Numbered from the stretch's first letter, positions 35,382-43,521 are shown. The stretch is 64,000 nt of DNA from Clostridiales bacterium (GCA_023663185.1 JAMPHY010000004.1:1-64000), one strand, 5' to 3'. Notes: generated by a model not told the origin, from the sequence alone. Program-made: numbers and translations.

Positions 35382-35885
35382 ATGTTATATTTGAAAGAAG
35401 CATCGTTTAAAGAAATAGAGAAAGAATACGAATTTATCACTAATACGCCTAAAAATGAGAATGGCTTTACTAATCCGGCAGCCGGTTGTTCGAGAGAAGA
35501 ATTTGAAAGCTATATTCTGCCCGGTTTTATCAATTCGGCAAAGGGGATTGGATTACCTGAAGGTTTTGTGCCGGAGACTGAATTATTTTTATGGGATAAT
35601 GAACAAATTGTGGGTTTGTTCAGGATACGGCATTATCTTACGGAAGCTTTAGCAAACGGAGCGGGGCATATAGGATATGGGATAAAGAAGGAATTTCGAG
35701 GAAAAGGCTATGCCACCGAGGGCTTGAAGCTGACAATAGAAAAGGCGTGGACAATTATAAGGGAGGACGAAATTTATATGTCTGTTCGTAAAGATAATCC
35801 CGCATCGCTTAAGGTACAGCTAAAGAACGGAGCCTATATCCACCACGAAGACGAGCAGGAGTTTTATACAAGGATTAAAATGTGA
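35382..35885 (+). CDS. GNAT-family N-acetyltransferase
   Basis: A 167-residue GNAT. The core HIGYGIKKEFRGKGYATEGLKL holds the acetyl-CoA pyrophosphate-binding R/QxxGxG/A loop (RGKGYA), followed by VRKDNPASLKVQLKNGAYIH, the usual C-terminal Asn-x-x-Ser helix. Substrate unknown. It starts 24 nt after the SUKH gene with GGAAGGA upstream and converges on the cptN-like gene 4 nt away. Confidence 0.85.
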   Translation: MLYLKEASFKEIEKEYEFITNTPKNENGFTNPAAGCSREEFESYILPGFINSAKGIGLPEGFVPETELFLWDNEQIVGLFRIRHYLTEALANGAGHIGYGIKKEFRGKGYATEGLKLTIEKAWTIIREDEIYMSVRKDNPASLKVQLKNGAYIHHEDEQEFYTRIKM

Positions 35886-35889
35886 ATTT

Positions 35890-36381
35890 TCATACATTTT
35901 CTCTAAGTTGTGCTTCAAGACCAGCGTATATTGTGAATATGTCTGGGAATATAATCTTTACTCCACGCTTTGCCAATGCTAAAACTTCGCGAGCGTTTTG
36001 GACAACATCTTTTGCTATACGATTGTCAATTCGTATGGGCGAGTTATTCTTATCTATATAAGCGGTTAAATACTTTTCGGTTGCCGGACACATATTCTGG
36101 ATAAGAAAAGCAGTATTTCTGCCTAGAACCGTTCCAAAGCGGATAGTATTGCACTTTCCGTATTTGGCAATCTTAGCTTGCTCAATTTTCTTGAATTTCT
36201 CACATCTGGAAGAAATTGGCACAATCCAATAAATAGCAGGATTATTTGTATCCGGAAAAGCATAAAAACAAGGGCGGCTATGCGCTACGCCATCAATAAT
36301 ATCCTTGTTTTTCATCAATTTATCATCGGGAAAATCCGAATAATATTGCTCTGAAAGAAAATATAACTGTGCTTTAGACAT
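35890..36381 (-). CDS. cptN: Type III toxin-antitoxin toxin, CptN family
   Basis: The 163-residue protein matches the CptIN-type toxins: LYFLSEQYYSDFPDDKLMKNK, RPCFYAFPDTNNPAIYWIVPISS, KYGKCNTIRFG, FLIQNMCPATEKYLTAYID, and a tail RGVKIIFPDIFTIYAGLE. Like ToxN these are endoribonucleases held by tandem-repeat RNA. The call is strengthened by two 48-bp repeats, a terminator and a consensus promoter immediately upstream on the same strand, exactly the type III layout. ATG 36381 has GGAGG 8 nt upstream. It is unrelated in sequence to the ToxN at 157, so the window holds two distinct type III systems. Confidence 0.82.
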   Translation of the reverse strand: MSKAQLYFLSEQYYSDFPDDKLMKNKDIIDGVAHSRPCFYAFPDTNNPAIYWIVPISSRCEKFKKIEQAKIAKYGKCNTIRFGTVLGRNTAFLIQNMCPATEKYLTAYIDKNNSPIRIDNRIAKDVVQNAREVLALAKRGVKIIFPDIFTIYAGLEAQLRENV

Positions 36382-36403
36382 TGAGATAACCTCCATATGT
36401 ACA

Positions 36404-36434
36404 AGTAAAGCCCTGCTTTGCAACAGGGCTTTAC
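36404..36434 (-). terminator. Terminator between CptI repeats and cptN
   Basis: Perfect 11-bp stem GTAAAGCCCTG/CAGGGCTTTAC (36434-36424 with 36415-36405) with an 8-nt loop, followed on the minus strand by TTGT. A short T run suggests a leaky attenuator, fitting read-through into the toxin gene. Confidence 0.75.
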
Positions 36435-36556
36435 AAACATTTTAGTCCCGAACATTTATAAGTCGCATATCGGGGAGCGAACATTATTTGTAATCCTGAA
36501 CATTTATAAGCCGCATATCAGGAAGCGAACATTATTTTAGGAGCATTTCTGCCACC
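36404..36556 (-). ncRNA. cptI: CptI-type antitoxin RNA with two 48-nt tandem repeats
   Basis: Two direct repeats occupy 36446-36493 and 36494-36541 (period 48), sharing GAACATTTATAAG, CGCATATC and AGCGAACATTATTTT. Within each repeat the 5' and 3' ends of a short helix covary: CCCGA...TCGGG in one and CCTGA...TCAGG in the other. This supports a conserved RNA fold (hairpin or pseudoknot) as in processed type III antitoxins. The 5' end is inferred from the promoter at 36563-36591 and the 3' end from the terminator. Confidence 0.8.
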
Positions 36557-36562
36557 ACTATT

Positions 36563-36591
36563 ATTATACTTATGGTGAAATTTTATGTCAA
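36563..36591 (-). promoter_or_regulatory. Perfect sigma70 consensus promoter for CptI RNA
   Basis: On the minus strand TTGACA (36591-36586), exactly 17 nt, TATAAT (36568-36563). Such strength fits the need for excess antitoxin RNA. Confidence 0.88.
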
Positions 36592-36725
36592 TAACTTTTC
36601 AGAAAATCGCACAAATTCGCACAAATTTCACAAAAATAGCGCAAAACAGGACAGTATAAAACTTTTTATTTTCCCTGAAACCTTTCCGCCGTTTGATTCG
36701 TATTATAGGTAAAGGCGGTGGATTT

Positions 36726-37484
36726 ATGGATAATATGATGAACTTCAGTGCAATGACAAGGTTGTGCCACAACATAATGAAAGCAAGTCAGGCATATAGC
36801 AATAAGGGTACAGTTGGTATTGCGGGCGTATCAGATACAGGCATAGACGGCGTATCTTTTAGTGAAAGTCTGGCGAAGAAGAACGCTAAAATCGAGGAAT
36901 ACAAACGCTATATCTATGATAAAATCGAAGCTTTACCCATACACCCCTCGAATGTCCACGATTCCATATCGGTTCATATATCAGATGAGGGATTTGAAGC
37001 GATGATGAACGACTCTGAGTATGAAAAATGGGTTTTGGATACGCTGGAAAAGAATTTTATGTGTCCTGACCAGTGGAGCGGCACAAGCGGCGGCAAATTC
37101 GTGATATTCCGTTTCGGAGCCAAGAGAAGTGAATTTCGCTCTGATGTATGGCGAATCGGTTTCAGGAGTGGAAACGGATACAGGCAGTTTAACGAGAAAT
37201 CGGAGGACAGCTTTTGGCAGCGCAGGGAAAAGCGTAGGAAGCTGCTTAAAGAAGAACTGGAAGAAATGCAGGAAAAGAAGGCTATTGCGAAGCAGATTGC
37301 AAAGTCGCAGTATTATGCGCAGATGGCAGAATTTACACAACTTGCAAAATTGCAGCAGGGAGAAAATGTGACAGATGTGTCGGGAATGCCGTTAAATTAC
37401 GATGCGCTTGCAATGCAGATTTTTTCTACATTTAAGACAAGCATTCTGTTGGAATCTTTGAGAGGGAAGAAGTTTGATAAATAG
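36726..37484 (+). CDS. Hypothetical protein, 252 aa
   Basis: No family recognised with confidence. Soluble, no signal. The middle contains VHDSISVHISDEGFEAMMNDSEYEKWVLDTL, and the second half has a long basic/acidic helix (RREKRRKLLKEELEEMQEKKA, about 170-195) likely to form a coiled coil. ATG 36726 has GGCGGTGG upstream. The next gene (37563) follows on the same strand after 78 nt and both look like companions seen in Lachnospiraceae genomes. Confidence 0.6.
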   Translation: MDNMMNFSAMTRLCHNIMKASQAYSNKGTVGIAGVSDTGIDGVSFSESLAKKNAKIEEYKRYIYDKIEALPIHPSNVHDSISVHISDEGFEAMMNDSEYEKWVLDTLEKNFMCPDQWSGTSGGKFVIFRFGAKRSEFRSDVWRIGFRSGNGYRQFNEKSEDSFWQRREKRRKLLKEELEEMQEKKAIAKQIAKSQYYAQMAEFTQLAKLQQGENVTDVSGMPLNYDALAMQIFSTFKTSILLESLRGKKFDK

Positions 37485-37562
37485 TAACTATTAAACAGTG
37501 TGATTGTAAAAGTACTAAGCAGTCGGGATAAATAGTAAAATACGTGATATGGAGGCGGGATT

Positions 37563-38474
37563 ATGGATTTAGGGGCAATCGGATATAACGGACAGGATTA
37601 TATACAGGCGGCAGGGAAAAACACGCAGGCAGCAGGCAAAACTCAGTCGGGAATAAAAGCCGGAAATAAGAGTGAAGCGGCTGAACATACGGACTTTAGC
37701 CTTAAATATGTGCAGGCGGGCAGCAGGAAGAAAGTTTTTCTGGACCCGGAAGCGCTTTTTTCAAACTGTCATGCACAGAGCGGCGAAAGTATCAATGTCT
37801 ACAGAGCGGAAGAATTTTCGGGAGAAAATCCCCTATATCTTATCAAGGGTACGGATTGCCGCGGAAACGAGTATGAGGAAAAGATAGACGTAAGCAAGGT
37901 AAATCCCCATAACTGCTCGTATAAGGAGATGGTAGCTTTAGGCGTCCATACGGGGCAGAAATCAGACGAACTTTTTCTCTCTATGTCCATATTGAAAGAT
38001 AAGGCGGCGAAGCTTTCTTATAGTGATAAAGCGGACTGGATTTCTTTGCTTGACGAGCTTAAAAATGACATGAAAACGTTAGGTCGCTGGGACAGTTATA
38101 TGCGCTATGACAAGATAATAAATGGGGTTTTGGCGTATTTTGGCGCAAATACTGATAGTATAGCGGCTTGGCATGCAGAAACAAAGAATACAGATGATAA
38201 GAATGGCGACAACGAAAAGAATACTGGAACAGAGCATACAGACTCAGAAACCGAGTCCGAAATAATAGTCCGGGCAGACGGCTCTAAAGTGCTTATGATG
38301 ACTACGCATATTGGCGGAGCAGAGACAATGATGAGCATACAGATATCAGGTCCGTCAGAACTTCAGAATAGCCAAACACCCCACAGCAAGCTGAGCCCAT
38401 TGCGGCAGTCGCCCATATGTTCAAGCGATGAAAGCGATGAAAGTAACCGCTTGGCTCATTGCTCGCGGGAATAA
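37563..38474 (+). CDS. Hypothetical protein, 303 aa, with atypical C-terminus
   Basis: No firm family. The N-terminus is Gln/Ala/Gly-rich (repeats of QAAGKTQ type); the core includes FSLKYVQAGSRKKVFLDPEALF, YLIKGTDCRGNEYEEKIDV and YSDKADWISLLDELKNDMK, resembling DUFs common in this family of bacteria. From about residue 210 the chain is low-complexity, Asn/Asp/Glu/Thr-rich. The last 25 codons run through an imperfect palindrome (AGCAAGCTGAGCCC with GGCTCATTGCT, 38389-38464), so the native end may have been replaced by read-through into a repeat. GGAGG precedes the ATG. Confidence 0.55.
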   Translation: MDLGAIGYNGQDYIQAAGKNTQAAGKTQSGIKAGNKSEAAEHTDFSLKYVQAGSRKKVFLDPEALFSNCHAQSGESINVYRAEEFSGENPLYLIKGTDCRGNEYEEKIDVSKVNPHNCSYKEMVALGVHTGQKSDELFLSMSILKDKAAKLSYSDKADWISLLDELKNDMKTLGRWDSYMRYDKIINGVLAYFGANTDSIAAWHAETKNTDDKNGDNEKNTGTEHTDSETESEIIVRADGSKVLMMTTHIGGAETMMSIQISGPSELQNSQTPHSKLSPLRQSPICSSDESDESNRLAHCSRE

Positions 38475-38546
38475 AGCCAATCTCGGTTTATCCGAATCGG
38501 CTTATGGAAAGTGATTTATCTTACGGTCTTAACGGCTACAGAGATT

Positions 38547-39050
38547 TTACCGTGCCAATACTTCAAGAATTTCACCGACATACATGGTGTGCATATCATT
38601 ATCTGCATACCATTTTTTTATGTCCGGCGCAATAAAAGAATCCTCGGTAATCTTGGTGGCGGACAGCTTTTGACAGAGCAGAACCAAATTGCCCTCATCA
38701 ATAAAAGGTATAGAAAGCTTATAATTCCATGAAAGCCCTGCGCCCTTCATCTTATCTTCGTCGCGCCCCGTGTGCGAACCGCAGTAATTAAGGGCATCTT
38801 TATACTGGCTGCCTAAAAAGGAAACTGAGAAAAAATCGCCCGCGTCTATAAACTCTTTGGTATATCTTGAGTCGCGGACAAAAACAAAGACCACGTTTTT
38901 CCCCCAAAGTACGCCAACACCGCCCCAGCTTATCGTCATGGCATTGGCTTTCTGTTTGGAACCCGCAGAGACTAGAGCCCATTCCTTCCCTATTTTTTCA
39001 AACGGATTAAAATCCAGTTTATCAATTGGAAATGGTTGAAATAAATGCAA
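38547..39050 (-). CDS. Flavin reductase-like (FMN-binding) protein
   Basis: A 167-residue protein of the flavoredoxin/flavin-reductase-like group: ALVSAGSKQKANAMTISWGGVGVLW near the N-terminus is the FMN-contacting TxSWG-type motif, with YTKEFIDAGDFFSVSFL and LNYCGSHTGRDEDKMKGAGL following. It would bind FMN and reduce it or a partner. The start is a TTG at 39050 behind a strong AAAGGAGGG site. It is divergent from the GH8 gene. Confidence 0.82.
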   Translation of the reverse strand: MHLFQPFPIDKLDFNPFEKIGKEWALVSAGSKQKANAMTISWGGVGVLWGKNVVFVFVRDSRYTKEFIDAGDFFSVSFLGSQYKDALNYCGSHTGRDEDKMKGAGLSWNYKLSIPFIDEGNLVLLCQKLSATKITEDSFIAPDIKKWYADNDMHTMYVGEILEVLAR

Positions 39051-39177
39051 TATTAAGCCCTCCTTTTGATATTTTTTGTGTACATATAAATATATTTATG
39101 CTAATCTGTATTATACATGGTCTTAAAAAGAAGAGCAATATATGATTTATTTTTAGTAAGTAAAGGAAGGCTTAACT

Positions 39178-40311
39178 ATGACAGAGAAAAAGAACTACCG
39201 AAATGTGTTTGCGCAAATCGGCATAAGTGAAGAAAAGATTAATAGGCGGCTTGCAGAGATTAAGCATACTTTCTTTTATGAGGAAGGTGAAAAGCTTTAT
39301 TATCCTGTAGGAGACGATATGGCGTATATCGTGGATACGGGGAATAATGACGCTAGAACCGAGGGCATGAGCTATGGCATGATGCTCTGTGTGCAGCTTG
39401 ATATGAAAGAAGAATTTGACCGCTTATGGAAATGGGCGAAGACATACATGTATATGGACGAGGGCGAAAACGCGGGCTATTTCGCATGGTCCTGCGCTAC
39501 GGACGGCAGTAAGAATGCGTATGGTCCTGCCCCTGACGGCGAGGAGTTTTTTGCAATGGCGCTTTTCTTTGCTTCTCATAGATGGGGCGATGGCGCAGGG
39601 ATTTTTGCATACTCTAAAGAGGCGAAAAAAATTCTCGACGCATGTCTTCATAAAGGCTTAAATGGCAGGGCGGGCAGCGCGATGTGGAATCATGAAAATC
39701 ATCAGATTTTGTTTGTGCCCGGCGCGGATTTTACAGACCCCTCCTATCATCTGCCACATTTCTATGAACTGTTTGCATTATGGGCGAATGAAGAAGATAG
39801 GGCGTTTTGGAAGCAGGCGGCAGTATCAAGCCGCGAATATCTTGCTAAGGCATGTCATTCGGTGACAGGCTTTAGCGCAGAGTACGCTGAGTTCGACGGC
39901 ACGCCTATGAGCAGGAAGCTGCCGTGGACTAACGATAGGCACGACTGGTTCTATAGCGATTCTTATAGGACGGTGGCAAATATCGGTCTGGACTATGAAT
40001 GGTTTGGCGAGGACAAAGGGCAGATAAAAGCGGCGGACAACATTCAGAAATTTCTAGCGGCTGACAGGATAAGCGGTACATATCATGTATATGAAGTGGA
40101 CGGAAAAGTGGCGGCTGAGTCAGCGCTGCACCCGGTAGCGATTACGGCGACAATCGCACAAGCTTCGCTTGCCGCGGATAATGAATACACGCGCGAATGG
40201 GTGGAGGCTTTTTGGAATCTGCCGCTTAGAACCGGAGAGAGAAGATATTATGATAATTGCCTTTACTTTTTTGCTTTTCTTGCATTAAGTGGTAATTACC
40301 GGATTTGGTAA
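39178..40311 (+). CDS. GH8 reducing-end xylose-releasing exo-oligoxylanase
   Basis: The 377-residue product has the Rex-type GH8 sequence and length: GDDMAYIVDTGNNDARTEGMSYGMMLCV with catalytic acid Glu62, AWSCATDGSKNAYGPAPDGEEFFAMALFF, and FYSDSYRTVANIGLDYEWFG with Asp261 at the base position (Asp263 in the Bacillus halodurans enzyme, from memory). Rex enzymes clip single xylose units from the reducing end of imported xylo-oligosaccharides. No signal peptide, so it is intracellular, complementing GH67 and GH3 25 kb upstream. AAAGGAAGG precedes the ATG. Confidence 0.92.
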   Translation: MTEKKNYRNVFAQIGISEEKINRRLAEIKHTFFYEEGEKLYYPVGDDMAYIVDTGNNDARTEGMSYGMMLCVQLDMKEEFDRLWKWAKTYMYMDEGENAGYFAWSCATDGSKNAYGPAPDGEEFFAMALFFASHRWGDGAGIFAYSKEAKKILDACLHKGLNGRAGSAMWNHENHQILFVPGADFTDPSYHLPHFYELFALWANEEDRAFWKQAAVSSREYLAKACHSVTGFSAEYAEFDGTPMSRKLPWTNDRHDWFYSDSYRTVANIGLDYEWFGEDKGQIKAADNIQKFLAADRISGTYHVYEVDGKVAAESALHPVAITATIAQASLAADNEYTREWVEAFWNLPLRTGERRYYDNCLYFFAFLALSGNYRIW

Positions 40312-40322
40312 GGTGGAAAGTT

Positions 40323-40379
40323 GACATTGATATAAAAATCGAGAAGTTTAAGCTTCAAGGGTGTACGTTGTTTGTGTAG
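40323..40379 (+). pseudogene. 3' fragment of the zinc-ribbon gene at 42253
   Basis: Nineteen codons, DIDIKIEKFKLQGCTLFV plus stop, match the last 19 codons of the gene at 42253-42444 (two residue differences) and the DNA identity runs to the TAGTG after the stop. No start codon or upstream part remains. The fragment lies directly before the HigB-like toxin gene, so the two copies bracket higBA and the GH27 gene. Confidence 0.8.
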
Positions 40380-40451
40380 TGAGGAAATGTTTTGTTGACA
40401 ATATGGCATATTTGCCATATACTTAATGTAGAAAATAAATTGGGGATTACA

Positions 40452-40811
40452 ATGGATAAATTTGAAGTTGAATTTTATACTAAAGATAATGGAGAAAAAC
40501 CGGCTAAAGAGTTTATTCTTAGTCTGGACACTAAGATGCGTGCAAAAATATTAGGGATAATTAGTGTTCTTGAAGAAAAAGGAAATCAGTTGAGAGAACC
40601 ATATAGCAAACATTTGACTGATGGGATATTTGAGATTAGAGGAAAAGTGGGAACTGATATAACAAGAGTTTTATATTTCTTCTATTATGATAAGAAGATT
40701 ATAATGACAAATGGTTTTGTAAAGAAAACGCAGGAAACACCAAAAAATGAAATAAAGCTTGCAAAGGCATATCGAAAAGATTATTTGGAAAGGGTGAAAA
40801 GTAATGAGTGA
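40452..40811 (+). CDS. higB: HigB/RelE-like (Gp49 family) toxin
   Basis: The 119-residue protein has the phage-derived Gp49-like toxin pattern: VEFYTKDNGEKPAKEFILSL, SKHLTDGIFEIRGKVGTDITRVLYFF, and IIMTNGFVKKTQETPKNEI. Such toxins cleave mRNA on the ribosome. The gene precedes and overlaps its antitoxin by 8 bp, the usual higBA order. ATG 40452 is chosen; the upstream frame from 40392 lacks a ribosome site. Visibly AT-rich relative to the flanking glycosidase genes. Confidence 0.85.
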   Translation: MDKFEVEFYTKDNGEKPAKEFILSLDTKMRAKILGIISVLEEKGNQLREPYSKHLTDGIFEIRGKVGTDITRVLYFFYYDKKIIMTNGFVKKTQETPKNEIKLAKAYRKDYLERVKSNE

Positions 40812-41097
40812 ATTTCAGGAGTTTTTACAGGAACAACTGCAAGACGAAGAGTTTAAAAGTGAATGGGAAAATATTCAACCTGAAATGGACGTGATTAGGG
40901 CGATGATAGATGCAAGAATATCACAAAACCTTACTCAAAAAGAACTTGCCAAGAGAACAGGAATTAATCAGGCGGATATAAGTAAGTTAGAAAATGGAAC
41001 AAGAAATCCTTCGCTTAAATTGTTAAAACGTCTTGCCGAAGGCATGGGAATGACTTTAAAATTGGAATTTGTTCCTAAAAGGTCTGCTAAAAATTAG
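40804..41097 (+). CDS. higA: HigA-like XRE antitoxin
   Basis: A 97-residue protein with a helix-turn-helix NLTQKELAKRTGINQADISKLENGTRNPS (about 40-68) and a C-terminal extension typical of HigA. It would neutralise HigB and repress the operon. The start overlaps the toxin end by 8 bp with GAAAGGGTG upstream. Confidence 0.87.
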   Translation: MSEFQEFLQEQLQDEEFKSEWENIQPEMDVIRAMIDARISQNLTQKELAKRTGINQADISKLENGTRNPSLKLLKRLAEGMGMTLKLEFVPKRSAKN

Positions 41098-41122
41098 ATA
41101 CAAAGTGTGATTGGAGAAAATT

Positions 41123-42253
41123 ATGGTTAAACTAACGCCGCCGATGGGGTGGAATTCATGGAACACATTCGGAGATAAGATTGATGAAAAGCTGATATTT
41201 GAGACGGCTGACGCAATGGTCGCAAATGGCTTGCTGCAGAAGGGATACGAATATCTGGTCATTGACGATTGCTGGTCGCTTAAAGAAAGGGACGATAAGG
41301 AGCGCCTTGTGCCTAACCCTGAAAAATTCCCGCACGGAATGAAAACGGTAGCGGACTATGTACATTCAAAGGGACTTAAATTCGGTATGTATTCGTGCGC
41401 CGGAAATCTGACCTGCGCGGGATATCCGGGCAGCTTTGAACATGAATTTATTGATGCTGCGACGTTTTCTGAATGGGGAGTGGACTTTCTAAAGTACGAT
41501 TACTGCTACCACAGCCCTATTATTCATGGGAAATACCTCTATCATCGAATGGGGCTTGCGTTGCAGAACTGCGGCAGGGACATACTTTTCAGTGCATGCT
41601 CATGGGGAGCTGATGAAACGCATGAGTGGATTAAAACTACGGGAGCGAACGCATGGCGTTCCACAGGTGATATCTTTGATACATGGGAGTCCATAAAGGA
41701 TCTGACAAAGCAGCAGGAGAAGCTGCACCCGTATTCGAGCGCAGGCTGCTTTAACGACATGGATATGCTGGTAGTGGGAATGTACGGTAAAGGCAACGTG
41801 GGCTTGAAAGGCTGTAATGACACACAGTATAAGACGCATTTTTCCATATGGGCGTTCATGGGTTCTCCGCTGATGATAGGCTGCGACGTGCGGAACATGA
41901 ACAAAGAAACGGTTGCTATACTCGGCAATGAAGAAATCATTCGCATAAATCAGGACAGGGCGTGCCGCCAGCCTGTGAAGTTGAAAGGCTCTTGTGCTAT
42001 AGAAGATATCATTATATATTCAAAACAGCTTGAAAACGGCGATATTGCAATAGGAATGTTTAATTTAAGTGATGAAAAGGCAGAGGCAAGATTTAATTTG
42101 GACGAGATAGGTCTGCCATTCAGCACGGGCAAGACGTTAGAATTAACGGAAATTTGGAGCGGTGAAGTAAGCAGGGTGAAAAATGCGACGTTTATCTATG
42201 AACTGCCGCCGTATGACTGCGCAGTATTTCGTGGCAGGGTGGTTGATTTATAA
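41123..42253 (+). CDS. GH27 alpha-galactosidase-type glycosidase
   Basis: A 376-residue enzyme without signal peptide. LTPPMGWNSWNTFG is the GH27 opening, YEYLVIDDCW follows, nucleophile Asp126 lies in FLKYDYC, and acid/base Asp183 in WRSTGDI; AGCFNDMDMLVVGM and SPLMIGCDVR are further conserved strands, and a small beta-sandwich ends the chain. The family is mostly alpha-galactosidase; beta-L-arabinopyranosidase is a minor alternative. TTGGAGA lies 8 nt before ATG 41123. The stop overlaps the start of the zinc-ribbon gene by one base. Confidence 0.9.
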   Translation: MVKLTPPMGWNSWNTFGDKIDEKLIFETADAMVANGLLQKGYEYLVIDDCWSLKERDDKERLVPNPEKFPHGMKTVADYVHSKGLKFGMYSCAGNLTCAGYPGSFEHEFIDAATFSEWGVDFLKYDYCYHSPIIHGKYLYHRMGLALQNCGRDILFSACSWGADETHEWIKTTGANAWRSTGDIFDTWESIKDLTKQQEKLHPYSSAGCFNDMDMLVVGMYGKGNVGLKGCNDTQYKTHFSIWAFMGSPLMIGCDVRNMNKETVAILGNEEIIRINQDRACRQPVKLKGSCAIEDIIIYSKQLENGDIAIGMFNLSDEKAEARFNLDEIGLPFSTGKTLELTEIWSGEVSRVKNATFIYELPPYDCAVFRGRVVDL

Positions 42254-42444
42254 TGGAAAAATGTATACAGTGCGGCAAAACGCTTACTTATAATGAAATC
42301 GGCGCCCACAAGAAGTTCATTAACCGCGGTAGTAAAGAATTTCTTTGTAAAAACTGCCTAGCGGATAAATTCGATATAACTGTCGCTGATATTGACAGGA
42401 AAATTGAGGAGTTTAAACTTCAAGGGTGTACGTTGTTTGTGTAG
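42253..42444 (+). CDS. Small zinc-ribbon protein, 63 aa
   Basis: Two Cys pairs, CIQCG near the N-terminus and CKNC at about 32-35, form a probable zinc ribbon, followed by a helix and the tail LQGCTLFV. Translation is coupled to the GH27 gene (TAATG overlap). No function is known to me. A duplicate of its last 57 bp lies at 40323-40379. Confidence 0.75.
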   Translation: MEKCIQCGKTLTYNEIGAHKKFINRGSKEFLCKNCLADKFDITVADIDRKIEEFKLQGCTLFV

Positions 42445-42469
42445 TGGTATTAAAGAAGGAATATAAATT

Positions 42470-42522
42470 TAATCCCCTGTAAATGCTAATAGACTTGGCA
42501 CCAGCAGGGGATTTACTTTTTT
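42470..42522 (+). terminator. Terminator after the GH27/zinc-ribbon operon
   Basis: AAATCCCCTG (42470-42479) pairs with CAGGGGATTT (42505-42514) around a 25-nt loop, followed by ACTTTTTT. Confidence 0.75.
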
Positions 42523-42672
42523 ATACACTATGTTTGGTCTTATAATATTGGATATAATTCTGGATAAAATACCAATGAACTATTTCTTTATATATGATAT
42601 AGATAAGTTTATATAGATTAGAAAACGAATTTATACGATTTCTTTTGTACTTTCTAAATCCGATTAGTTGTC

Positions 42673-43056
42673 TTATATTTCGTCTTGCAATCCCATACAA
42701 AGACCTATGTATAATCTTGCGTCTACTTCGTCTAAAATTTCTTTAGAGAGTTTGCCTGCACACCAGACTCCTTGTTTTTCAAATAGTGATTTTAAAATTG
42801 TATACGGTTGAGCACAAATTATGTAAGACTCTTTATCAAGTTTCGTTGTGCCTTTTTCAACAGTTACATTTGTTTCAAAATCCTTACTTTCCGGGTCTGA
42901 TGTAATTAAAAGAACTGTAACAGCGTCATAATCCTTAAAAATGGAGCCCTGTTGTAAAATAACAACAAATTTATTTTTTCCTTTTGGAAAATTTACATCA
43001 AATGTGTAAGGAAAATGAATATAATAAATCTGCCCGCGTTCAAATTCTAAAGCCAT
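42673..43056 (-). CDS. MazF/PemK-like toxin
   Basis: A 127-residue protein with the PemK/MazF beta-barrel pattern: FERGQIYYIHFPYTFDVNFP opens with the conserved G-x-I-Y loop, KNKFVVILQQGSIFKDYDAVTVLLITSD continues the core, and SYIICAQPYTILKSLF follows. These toxins are mRNA interferases. It lies 4 nt downstream of a small acidic/basic antitoxin-like gene on the same strand. MazF subtype cannot be set by eye. Confidence 0.78.
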   Translation of the reverse strand: MALEFERGQIYYIHFPYTFDVNFPKGKNKFVVILQQGSIFKDYDAVTVLLITSDPESKDFETNVTVEKGTTKLDKESYIICAQPYTILKSLFEKQGVWCAGKLSKEILDEVDARLYIGLCMGLQDEI

Positions 43057-43060
43057 AACA

Positions 43061-43297
43061 TCAATCCTCCTTTCCTATAGTTTTTTCCTGATAGGTATGT
43101 AAGAGTTTTGTGTTATCTGAACATTTTTTAATATCATGCTCATTTGGTACATGTCTTAGAGTATCATCTTTTAATACTTTATCAGCTTTTGCTTTTAATA
43201 ACTGTATTTTTGCTGCGATATTATCATTTTTTAAAACAGCTTGCATACCATCATCTCCTTTCTGTTTGTGATTTGTTTGTTTATTGTTCTTTGTCAT
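43061..43297 (-). CDS. Probable antitoxin of the MazF/PemK-like toxin
   Basis: A 78-residue charged protein upstream of, and nearly touching, the toxin gene. It contains IAAKIQLLKAKADKVLKDDTLRHVPNEHDI and no recognisable DNA-binding fold, so the assignment rests on position and size. Two starts are plausible: ATG 43297 with AAAGGGG, or ATG 43246 (61 residues) with AAAGGAG. Confidence 0.6.
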   Translation of the reverse strand: MTKNNKQTNHKQKGDDGMQAVLKNDNIAAKIQLLKAKADKVLKDDTLRHVPNEHDIKKCSDNTKLLHTYQEKTIGKED

Positions 43298-43456
43298 AGA
43301 AAACCCCTTTCATATTACATTATATAATATAAAAAGTGCGAAATTTGTTATTCTATGTACATTTATTATAAATTAAGACTAATAATATAGCAAGAAATAA
43401 TTAGCAGTATGTAAAACCCCCATTATATTTAGATTAACTTTTTTTAAATATTAACA

Positions 43457-43486
43457 TTGACATATATATTAAACAATATGTATAAT
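43457..43486 (+). promoter_or_regulatory. Promoter and possible BlaI-type operator
   Basis: TTGACA (43457-43462), 18 nt, TATAAT (43481-43486). The spacer contains ACATAT...ATATGT and AACAAATGTT follows, dyads resembling the TACA/TGTA half-sites of BlaI/MecI operators. Autorepression by the downstream BlaI-like protein is expected. Confidence 0.7.
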
Positions 43487-43521
43487 AATAACAAATGTTT
43501 AATAGAAAGGAAAAATAAGAA

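Noticed and set aside
36446-36541. Possible CRISPR-like repeats
   Set aside because: The two copies are directly abutting, with a terminator and toxin downstream and a promoter upstream, which is the type III antitoxin layout.
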